Positions 39,530-46,507 of a stretch of 57,537 bases of DNA are shown here, piece by piece. The stretch spans positions 1 to 57,537 of the forward strand of contig CAYQCN010000003.1 in the NCBI GenBank assembly GCA_964415975.1. Direction: 5' to 3'. A program made the position numbers and the translations under genes. The notes below the pieces were generated by a model. It had not been told where the DNA came from. It searched no databases and worked only from the letters and a program-made list of their open reading frames with translations. This DNA comes from CAYQCN01 sp964415975. GTDB taxonomy: Bacteria; Patescibacteriota; Saccharimonadia; QS-5-54-17. Position 1 is the stretch's first letter, and each line of letters begins with the position of its first letter.

Positions 39530-40735
39530 CTAACTTACAAATGTCAGGGCGTATCCACGCTTGCCGGCGCGACCTGCACGACCGACACGGTGAGTGTAGT
39601 CTTCGTAGTTTTGCGGGGTGTCGTAGTTGATGACGTGAGTGATATTGTCTATGTCTAGACCGCGAGCGGCGACATCGGTAGCTATCATGACTTCGGCGTG
39701 GTTGTCGCGGAACTGGCTCAGCGCTCTCTGGCGTTGAGACTGGGTCTTATCACCATGAATCGATACGGAGATAATGCCTCGGTTGTTGAGGTCACGTGAG
39801 ATTCTCTCGACACCTTGCTTGGTCTCGCCGAAGACTAGAACTTTTTCGAGCTCGTTTTGAGCGAGCAAGCTGTGAAGCTTGTCAATTTTTGATTCGCCCT
39901 TTTGCATGCGGACGACATCTTGCTCGACATTTTCTGCGGTGTCGCCAGTCTTGACGGTGATGGTGATCGGTTCGCTCAAGAATGAGTGCATAATGGCCTC
40001 AACACTTTTAGGTACAGTAGCTGTCATGAAGAGCGACTGGCGTTCGCGGGGCAGCTCTTGCAGGATGCGCTTCATGTCATTGATGAAGCCCATATCTACC
40101 ATGCGGTCAACTTCATCTAGCACCACACTGTGACACCTGTCGAGCTTGAGCTTGCGTCGCTCGATCAGGTCTTTTAGTCGACCTGGCGTGCCGATGATTA
40201 GGTGCGGGTTGCGGTTGAGTTGGCCGATTTGTTTAGCTATGGGGGTGCCGCCAATACATAGAGCGCTATATAGTCGCATGCCCTTGGCGAAGAGTATAAA
40301 TTCATTTTCTATCTGGAGTGCCAGCTCTCTAGTAGGAGCCATTATTAGCACTTGTTGTTTGGGGTTGTGCAGTAGCTTAGATATCAGTGGCAACAAGAAG
40401 GCGGCTGTCTTTCCGGTGCCTGTGTTTGCAACACCTACAACGTCTTTGCCTTCAAGTGCTGCAGGTATAGCCTGATCCTGAATAGGGGATGGCACATCAA
40501 AGCCTCGAGCTTGTATTGATTGGTGCACGTGTGGGTGTAGTTGGAAATCGGCAAAAGTGTTGACCGGCTCGTAGGCTTCAGCCGCCTCTGTGCTGGCCGG
40601 CTTTATGAAGCGTTTTGGGTCGATATATTTTTTGCCTGGTTTTGTGTGACGACGACGTTGGTTGCCGCGTCCATGGCTTCTGTAGGCGTATTTTGGACGG
40701 CCGCCTCCAGGCCGCTGGTGCGAGTTATGACGCAT
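39530..40735 (-). CDS. DEAD-box RNA helicase
   Basis: A 401-residue ATP-dependent RNA helicase. Motifs in order: Q motif (PSPIQDQAIPAAL), I (ANTGTGKTAAF), Ia (APTRELALQ), Ib (GTPGRL), II (VLDEVDRM, a DEVD variant), III (MTATVP, TAT instead of SAT), IV (LVFGET), V (VAARGLDI) and VI (HRVGRAGRAG). The first ~45 residues are Arg/Gly/His-rich and probably add RNA binding. It ends soon after motif VI with no C-terminal extension. The ribosome site lies in a hairpin (40739-40754), a possible translational control. Confidence 0.94.
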   Translation of the reverse strand: MRHNSHQRPGGGRPKYAYRSHGRGNQRRRHTKPGKKYIDPKRFIKPASTEAAEAYEPVNTFADFQLHPHVHQSIQARGFDVPSPIQDQAIPAALEGKDVVGVANTGTGKTAAFLLPLISKLLHNPKQQVLIMAPTRELALQIENEFILFAKGMRLYSALCIGGTPIAKQIGQLNRNPHLIIGTPGRLKDLIERRKLKLDRCHSVVLDEVDRMVDMGFINDMKRILQELPRERQSLFMTATVPKSVEAIMHSFLSEPITITVKTGDTAENVEQDVVRMQKGESKIDKLHSLLAQNELEKVLVFGETKQGVERISRDLNNRGIISVSIHGDKTQSQRQRALSQFRDNHAEVMIATDVAARGLDIDNITHVINYDTPQNYEDYTHRVGRAGRAGKRGYALTFVS

Positions 40736-40738
40736 AGC

Positions 40739-40754
40739 AATCTCCTTTGAGATT
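40739..40754 (-). promoter_or_regulatory. Hairpin around the helicase ribosome site
   Basis: On the minus strand AATCTC pairs with GAGATT over an AAAG loop, and the AAAGGAG ribosome site is partly in the loop and partly in the stem, 3 nt before the start codon. It may limit translation initiation in a temperature- or helicase-dependent way. A 6-bp stem is short, so this is tentative. Confidence 0.4.
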
Positions 40755-40889
40755 TAAGTTGTATTTACTAAACTGCTCCAACGAACAGTAAGCAAATACA
40801 TGCCATACTCTAGATTCATTAAAACAATTGGGACCCACTATATCAGGATGCGGGTAAAAAGCAAGTTAGTGATCTGATGTTTAAATATG

Positions 40890-41624
40890 TCAAACAGCTT
40901 CTACGGGGTCGGTATAGGGATACCAGTCGTGAAAGAGCAGGATGAAGTTGTAGTTTCCGTAGTAATACTGGCCGTCGTGTGGCTCCCAGGCACTGTCAAC
41001 TCGATGAGGGGTGTAGTTGTACAGGCTAGCAGTAGCGCAGTTGCCTAAATAGGTAGGCATTGTATCGACCTCTATTGTGTTGCCCTTGCTCACTCTAGGG
41101 TGGGTCCACCATGCGATATTAGATATCTTGTCGCCACATGCCCTGTCGTAGCTGCTGCGAAGTAGTTTGGAGCCAAGCTCTATCTGGTTGGTAAAACCAA
41201 AAAAATCCTCCATACAGTCGGCATCGTCAGGACAACCATACCCCATGGCGGTTCGATACTGCCACTCCTCAGGTTCTGACGATGTTATGAGGGCAGCTTC
41301 TTTTTGTAGGGTCGCTAGTATGACGTAGGGATTAATACCGAGTTCATGGCTAGTATCATGGACCATCTCAGCAACGCTACGTCCGTCATCCTCGTCAATA
41401 TAATCTTTTAGGCATAAATCACCCTTGCAACCTTCACCCTGTTCGTCTATGAAATCTTCTAGTTCGCTAAGTCGAATGTGGAAACCCCCGGTAAAAAGTC
41501 GATCCTCAATAATGTATGATATGTAGCGATCTTCGATTGGGTTGACTGCTTGAGAGTTGGCATGTGCTGGCCAGGTGATGATTGCGACTGATGCTAGCAA
41601 GACTAAAACTATCCACTTCTTCAT
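40890..41624 (-). CDS. Secreted lysozyme-like / glucosaminidase-like protein
   Basis: A 244-residue protein starting MKKWIVLVLLASVAIITWPAHA, a typical signal peptide cut after AHA. The mature part has ELGINPYVILATLQKEAALI (about 110-129), MGYGCPDDADC, FTNQIELGSKLLR and ATASLYNYTPHR, a pattern I recall from secreted lysozyme-superfamily proteins of Actinobacteria. The Glu in LQKEAAL is the likely catalytic residue. Six or more Cys suggest disulfides. A start at 41714 is possible, but ATG 41624 follows TATAAT by 6 nt. It is divergent to PBP1. Confidence 0.7.
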   Translation of the reverse strand: MKKWIVLVLLASVAIITWPAHANSQAVNPIEDRYISYIIEDRLFTGGFHIRLSELEDFIDEQGEGCKGDLCLKDYIDEDDGRSVAEMVHDTSHELGINPYVILATLQKEAALITSSEPEEWQYRTAMGYGCPDDADCMEDFFGFTNQIELGSKLLRSSYDRACGDKISNIAWWTHPRVSKGNTIEVDTMPTYLGNCATASLYNYTPHRVDSAWEPHDGQYYYGNYNFILLFHDWYPYTDPVEAV

Positions 41625-41782
41625 AATTAAATTATAACGGAAGTTTGCTGGCACTTTCTTGAATTGGCTAGCAAATTTCAAAACAACAGTGGTATAATGT
41701 ATTTGAAATGTCAAGGCAAGCAGATAGATTTATTGTTAGATAAATTTGGTTAAACTTGACTGTAAAGGATAGGTGCACTCAG

Positions 41783-43969
41783 ATGAATTTGGTTCGGACA
41801 CATTTTGAGAAGTTTTGGGCTCTGTCTAGACGCCGTAAGCTAGCTTTGATCGGTGGGGTAGTTGCTGTCGTATTGGTGCTGATACCGCTGCTGACTTATG
41901 CATATTTTGCTCGTGATATAGCCAACGAAGAGAGGTTGATGAATCGTAACAACACAGGCGTTGTGTTGCTTGACCGTCATGGTGATGAATTTTTTAGAGC
42001 CTACAATGCCAATGTCTCTACAGACAGAGAAAGAGTGCCATTTGATGATTTGCCTGCAAATCTGGTAGAGGCTTTGATTGCCGCAGAAGATAGAAACTTC
42101 TACGATCACGGCGGCTACTCGGTGCGCGGCACTGTGGCGGCACTGTATGGAAATATATTAAACCGCGACCCGACACGCTACGGCGGGTCGACCATAACGC
42201 AGCAGTTGGCCAAAAATGCCCTGCTCACACCTGACAAAAGCTATTTTCGTAAATACCAGGAACTAGCTTTAGCAATAGCCATAGAGAGGCATTATGAAAA
42301 AGACAAAATTTTAGAAATGTATCTTAACTCAGTCTATTTTGGGGAAGGCGCATTTGGCATTGAGAATGCGGCGCAGACATATTTCAGTAAGCCGGCTACT
42401 GAGCTAACTTTGGCCGAGAGTAGTATGCTTATGGGCTTGCTGCCTTCACCCTCAAGTAGTTCTCCGGTTAGTGGCAGTCGAGAAAGGGCTGATGCTGGTC
42501 AAGAGAGAGTTTTGCAGGCTATGACGGAAGAGGGCTATATAGCAGAAGAAGATAAGATAGATGCACAATCCCAGGAATTGGCATTAAGCACTCAAGAGGA
42601 TCTGCAGGAGAGTGTTTTCGCTGTTCATTTTGCTGAAATGGTACTTGATCAGTTGCGTGATGAATATGGAGAAGAGCAGATAGCTCGTTCTGGTTTTCGA
42701 GTTCAGACTACACTAGATTCTGCCTGGCAAGGTGTAGCTGAAACCAGTATTCGCAACCAGATAGCGCAAATAGAGAGCCTAGGAGCTGAAAATGCTGCTG
42801 CAATAGCTATCGATCCAAAGTCTGGTGAGGTACGAGTAATGGTAGGCAGCGTCGATTGGCGCAATGACCAGTTCGGCAAAGTCAATATGGTTAACACTGC
42901 TCGTCAGCCTGGCTCTAGTTTTAAGCCTATTTATTATGCAGAGTCGCTACAGGAGGAGGTTATCACAGCAGCTAGCATAGTAGAGGATCGGCCAACAACT
43001 TTTGGCGGCGACTACACCCCGCGTAACTTTGATGGTACTTTCAGGGGGGATGTGACTGTTAGGCGTTCGCTGGCTAACTCTCTCAACATTCCAGCAGTCA
43101 AGGTAATGCAAGAGCTGGGGGTTGAAGAGTCTGTTGAGGCTGCACAAAGACTTGGCATAGAAGATATAGATGGCAACCCTGACCAGTACGGTTTAGCATT
43201 AGCCCTAGGCTCAGCCGAAGTGAAGTTGATGGATATGACTAATGCTTATGCTGCATTTGCCAATCAAGGTATGCAGTATGATTTAGGGATAATTCAGAGC
43301 GTTGAAGATAAATATGGCAAGGTTGTGGATCAAAAGTCACCAAGTCCGAGCGATGTTATGGGAGCAGAAGGCTCGTATTTAATATCATCCATATTGGCTG
43401 ATGAAAATGCTCGTGCAGAGGTGTTTGGCAGTAGCCTATCGATTGGTAGGCCAGCTGCGGTCAAAACAGGCACGACTGATGACAATAAAGATGCATGGAC
43501 AATCGGCTATACTCCGACTTTAGCTACTGGAGTATGGGTTGGCAACAACTCGAACGAGTCCATGAGCGCTATCAGCGGATCGAGTGGCGCCGCTCCAATT
43601 TGGCGCACAATTATGACCGAAGCTCATAATGGCGAGCCAGTGCAGGAATTTGAGATGCCAAACAGGGTTGTGTCTCAGCTGGTTTGCAGGAGTAATGGCC
43701 TGCCAACGGATAGGTCTTTTAGCGGCTCCTACACAGAGTACTTCATACGAGGCACTGTGCCAGAAGGCAGATGTGAAGCTCCAGCCCCTGATCGTCAACC
43801 ACAACAAGAGCCTCAGACAAGAAAAGAGGAGGAGTCAGAAGAACAGCCTGAGCTGGAACACGAAGAACCAGAAGACGCTGAGCCTGAGCCAGAAGATGAA
43901 GAACCTGAGTCAGAAGATGAAGAAGCCCTGGACCTGCCTGAGGAAGATGGAGAGCTAGAGGCAGAATAG
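41783..43969 (+). CDS. Class A penicillin-binding protein (PBP1)
   Basis: A 728-residue bifunctional peptidoglycan synthase. After a membrane segment (about 20-42) comes the GT51 glycosyltransferase with AAEDRNFYDHGGYSVRG (about 99-115) and GGSTITQQLAKN, then the transpeptidase with SxxK in PGSSFKPI (about 375), SxN in SLNIP (about 430) and KTGTTDD (about 560). The C-terminal ~65 residues are Glu/Pro-rich low complexity. ATG 41783 with AAGGATAGG upstream is preferred over TTG 41756. An extended -10 (TGGTATAAT) lies about 80 nt upstream. Confidence 0.95.
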   Translation: MNLVRTHFEKFWALSRRRKLALIGGVVAVVLVLIPLLTYAYFARDIANEERLMNRNNTGVVLLDRHGDEFFRAYNANVSTDRERVPFDDLPANLVEALIAAEDRNFYDHGGYSVRGTVAALYGNILNRDPTRYGGSTITQQLAKNALLTPDKSYFRKYQELALAIAIERHYEKDKILEMYLNSVYFGEGAFGIENAAQTYFSKPATELTLAESSMLMGLLPSPSSSSPVSGSRERADAGQERVLQAMTEEGYIAEEDKIDAQSQELALSTQEDLQESVFAVHFAEMVLDQLRDEYGEEQIARSGFRVQTTLDSAWQGVAETSIRNQIAQIESLGAENAAAIAIDPKSGEVRVMVGSVDWRNDQFGKVNMVNTARQPGSSFKPIYYAESLQEEVITAASIVEDRPTTFGGDYTPRNFDGTFRGDVTVRRSLANSLNIPAVKVMQELGVEESVEAAQRLGIEDIDGNPDQYGLALALGSAEVKLMDMTNAYAAFANQGMQYDLGIIQSVEDKYGKVVDQKSPSPSDVMGAEGSYLISSILADENARAEVFGSSLSIGRPAAVKTGTTDDNKDAWTIGYTPTLATGVWVGNNSNESMSAISGSSGAAPIWRTIMTEAHNGEPVQEFEMPNRVVSQLVCRSNGLPTDRSFSGSYTEYFIRGTVPEGRCEAPAPDRQPQQEPQTRKEEESEEQPELEHEEPEDAEPEPEDEEPESEDEEALDLPEEDGELEAE

Positions 43970-44007
43970 CACGTACTGGGCTGCTATTAGTTTGTTAAAA
44001 TACGTCT

Positions 44008-44037
44008 ATGTTAAATAGGCTAGGTGCAAAATTATGA
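44008..44037 (+). CDS. Nine-codon leader ORF coupled to uppP
   Basis: ATG 44008 opens MLNRLGAKL and ends at TGA 44035-44037, overlapping the uppP ATG (44034) as ATGA. An extended -10 box TGTTAAAAT (43993-44001) ends 6 nt before this ATG, so the short ORF would sit at the very 5' end of the mRNA. It looks like a leaderless leader peptide that delivers ribosomes to uppP. Confidence 0.45.
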   Translation: MLNRLGAKL

Positions 44038-44894
44038 CTGTTTGGGAGGCGATTTTACTCGGTGCAGTACAGGGCCTATTTATGTTTATACCTGTCAGTT
44101 CAACTAGCCATCTAGCTTTGGTCCAACAGGCCCTAATCGACAGAGGTTCAAGCCTGCCACCGCCAGATTCTCCCGAATTAATACTCTTTGATTTTATCGT
44201 CCATGTTGGCACCTTGGTATCGATAGCGGTTGTATTTCGCCATAGTCTTTGGCGTTTATCTAAGGGTTTAGTTCAAGATATGTGCTCGATAGCCAAAAGA
44301 GCAAACGAAAACTCGAAACGCTATATAAAGCTTGCGGGGCTAGGAGTTTTGGCTATGACTATGACCGGAGTTGTTGGTGCAGTGATTTTGTATAGCGGCG
44401 CCGAAGAGGTTTTTAGTATGCCTGAGATTATTGCTTTAAATCTGGTTTTGACAGGTTTTATATTATGGTGGACAGATACGGCTCAAGGTCAATGGCGCGA
44501 GCCAGACAGCATCAGTCCCTTGGTGGCGGTCGGGATCGGTATAGCTCAAGGAGTCGCGTTATTGCCAGGACTGTCTCGTAGTGGGCTTACTATTGCTGCG
44601 GCGCTTTGGCTGGGCCTAAAGCGCAGGTGGGCGGCAGAGTTTAGTTTTTTTATAGCAATTCCTACTATTCTGGCAGGATCTATGGTGCAGACATGGGTAG
44701 TAGCTAGTAATGGAGAGCCTTTGCTGGTGGCGCCTTGGGCGTTCTTTGTCGGTTTTCTAGTGGCGGCCTTGGTCGGTACAGCCGCTTTGATAATGGTCGT
44801 CAAGCTTTTGTATAAGGCTAAATTTAGAATTTTTAGTGTTTATGTATGGGTGCTTGCTGCCTTAGTTTTGAGCGGCTTGTTCGTGTATTATTAG
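44034..44894 (+). CDS. uppP: Undecaprenyl-diphosphatase UppP/BacA
   Basis: UppP dephosphorylates undecaprenyl diphosphate so the lipid carrier can be reused in wall synthesis. The 286-residue protein has about eight membrane segments, GAVQGLFMFIPVSSTSHLAL (about 10-29) and the second active-site loop LPGLSRSGLTIAAALWLGL (about 180-198). The usual (E/Q)xxxE motif (QGLTE) reads QGLFM, so the last catalytic Glu is Met. The Ser/His/Arg residues are kept. Activity may be altered or supplied differently. It starts within an ATGA overlap with a nine-codon leader ORF. Confidence 0.87.
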   Translation: MTVWEAILLGAVQGLFMFIPVSSTSHLALVQQALIDRGSSLPPPDSPELILFDFIVHVGTLVSIAVVFRHSLWRLSKGLVQDMCSIAKRANENSKRYIKLAGLGVLAMTMTGVVGAVILYSGAEEVFSMPEIIALNLVLTGFILWWTDTAQGQWREPDSISPLVAVGIGIAQGVALLPGLSRSGLTIAAALWLGLKRRWAAEFSFFIAIPTILAGSMVQTWVVASNGEPLLVAPWAFFVGFLVAALVGTAALIMVVKLLYKAKFRIFSVYVWVLAALVLSGLFVYY

Positions 44895-44917
44895 ACGAAT
44901 TTGATAAAATACTAGCT

Positions 44918-45241
44918 ATGATGCAAAAAACTCCATGGGCAGCGGCTTTGTTTAACTTTCTAGTGCCTGGAGCCGGGTACGTCTATGTTGGTCGTCGGTT
45001 GAAGTTTGGGGTGCTGCTTGTTGCAGGTGCCGCTTTGACAATCTTTGGCCCTGCTCCAGAATATGCTAATGATGCCCCCGAAGACATAGCTTTACTTGTT
45101 GGTGATCCTGGCGTGGTGGTTATGGCTATTTCGGCGCTGATAATAGCTGCCGGATTTGCCTACGATGGTTATAACGATGCAGTTGAGCATAACAGTAAGC
45201 TTGCAGATCTAGATACAAGGGAAGATAGCCGTCTCGATTGA
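44918..45241 (+). CDS. Small membrane protein
   Basis: A 107-residue protein with three likely membrane segments and the loop NFLVPGAGYVYVGRRLKFG, similar in form to the PGxGxxYxG loop of TM2-type and related small membrane proteins. The tail is charged (KLADLDTREDSRLD). The frame is open from 44846 inside uppP, but an extended -10 (TGATAAAAT, ending 44910) 7 nt before ATG 44918 suggests a leaderless start. Function unknown. Confidence 0.7.
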   Translation: MMQKTPWAAALFNFLVPGAGYVYVGRRLKFGVLLVAGAALTIFGPAPEYANDAPEDIALLVGDPGVVVMAISALIIAAGFAYDGYNDAVEHNSKLADLDTREDSRLD

Positions 45242-45254
45242 TTTTGTTAAAAGT

Positions 45255-45284
45255 TTGAAAATGTCTAGCCAGTAACAGTATAAT
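45255..45284 (+). promoter_or_regulatory. Promoter of tRNA(CAU)
   Basis: TTGAAA (45255-45260), an 18-bp spacer and TATAAT (45279-45284). Transcription would start near 45291, so the 15-nt inverted-repeat arm at 45296 is in the transcript. Confidence 0.65.
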
Positions 45285-45295
45285 AAACCAGCAGT

Positions 45296-45400
45296 ATTAA
45301 CATCTTTTGGAGCCGGTGTAGCTCAGTCGGTTAGAGCGTAGGACTCATAAGCCTAAGGTCGTTGGTTCGATCCCAACCACCGGCACCAAAAGATGTTAAT
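45296..45400. repeat. 15-bp perfect inverted repeat enclosing a tRNA
   Basis: ATTAACATCTTTTGG (45296-45310) and CCAAAAGATGTTAAT (45386-45400) are exact reverse complements. The right arm begins with the tRNA's own CCA. In the precursor RNA they would extend the acceptor stem by 15 pairs past an A-A mismatch. Confidence 0.9.
45312..45388 (+). tRNA. tRNA(CAU), probable tRNA-Ile2 (lysidine-modified)
   Basis: A 77-nt cloverleaf with acceptor GCCGGTG/CACCGGC, D-stem GCTC/GAGC, anticodon stem TAGGA/GCCTA (an A-G mismatch at the top), loop CTCATAA, T-stem GTTGG/CCAAC and CCA encoded. It is 150 bp upstream of tilS, whose product converts CAU of tRNA-Ile2 to lysidine-AU, so it may be that substrate rather than elongator Met. 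The identity is inferred. Confidence 0.88.
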
Positions 45401-45538
45401 TTAACTTTAAGTTTACGTTTGGATGTTAGAGCATTGACAAAAAAGCTACGTAAGCTGTTTGTGTGATAGCATTCAGTGTTTTGCCCTTATAGTTTGTTGA
45501 GACGTAAAATCTTATCTTGTATCTAGTATAGTGAGACT

Positions 45539-46450
45539 ATGATGGCAATCGAAGACAAAGTGTTGTGGCCAGAGCCGGGCAGCTATGTTGTTGCGGTATC
45601 TGGCGGGGTCGACTCTATAGTGCTTTTGGATTTACTTAAAAAAAGCGGCAAATATGATTTGGTAGTTGCCCATATCAATCATGGGTTGAGAGATGATGCA
45701 AGCCAAGATGAAAAGCTAGTTCACGATAGAGCTATTGAATTAGGTTTAAACTTTTATAGTTGTAGAATCGTGTTGGGTCAAGGAGCATCTGAAGCTGCTG
45801 CCAGAGAGCGTAGATATGAATTTTTAAAACAAGTCAAAGATGAGTCTAAGGCTAAGGCGATTATAACGGCTCACCACCTAGATGATCGGCTAGAAACCAT
45901 GATTTTAAATGAGCGGCGCGGAGCAGGCTGGTTAGGTGTGTCGCCACTAAGAGATGAAGCCAATATTAAAAGGCCACTAATAGAGCTATCTAAAGCAGAG
46001 ATCTACGATTATGCAGAGGCCAATAATTTATCCTGGAGGGAAGATTCGACCAATATAGATCCTGGTCACACTGCCCGCAACAAAATAAGATATGAAATGA
46101 GTGAAAGCAGGCGGGAAGAACTTATTGAGATACTTAAAGCCCGTGATGAGTATAAGCTAAATAAATTCGAGGAGGTTAAGGCAATTGTATCTGCTGAGAC
46201 CACACAAAAAAACGGCCAAGTCTGGATGAAGCGTACGGGTTTACTCGAATTGGATAGCTCAATGTCTCGTGATGTGTTTTATGTTTTGTTGAAGCAGTAT
46301 TTTGCCAGTGAGCTTGAAATTGACTTTGACGCAGTAGTGCGACTGGATCATTTTTACAAAACTGCCAAAGCCGGTAAAAGGTTGCCTCTATCTGGTAGCC
46401 TATGGGCAGAGCTAACTCATAATGATATGGTGTTATATGTTGCTAGATAG
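45539..46450 (+). CDS. tilS: tRNA(Ile)-lysidine synthase TilS
   Basis: TilS attaches lysine to C34 of tRNA-Ile2(CAU) so that it reads AUA. The 303 residues carry the PP-loop (VSGGVDSIVLLDLL, about 21-34), VVAHINHGLRDDASQDE, TAHHLDDRLETMI and WREDSTNIDPGHTARNKIR, all hallmarks. The C-terminal domains of longer TilS proteins are mostly lacking. TATAGT (45527-45532) ends 6 nt before ATG 45539 (the next codon is also ATG), so the mRNA is probably leaderless. ftsH follows after 57 nt. Confidence 0.94.
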   Translation: MMAIEDKVLWPEPGSYVVAVSGGVDSIVLLDLLKKSGKYDLVVAHINHGLRDDASQDEKLVHDRAIELGLNFYSCRIVLGQGASEAAARERRYEFLKQVKDESKAKAIITAHHLDDRLETMILNERRGAGWLGVSPLRDEANIKRPLIELSKAEIYDYAEANNLSWREDSTNIDPGHTARNKIRYEMSESRREELIEILKARDEYKLNKFEEVKAIVSAETTQKNGQVWMKRTGLLELDSSMSRDVFYVLLKQYFASELEIDFDAVVRLDHFYKTAKAGKRLPLSGSLWAELTHNDMVLYVAR

Positions 46451-46507
46451 CAACATATAATTGATTTATAATATATAAGATTGGGAAATAAAGAGGATTT
46501 GTAATTT

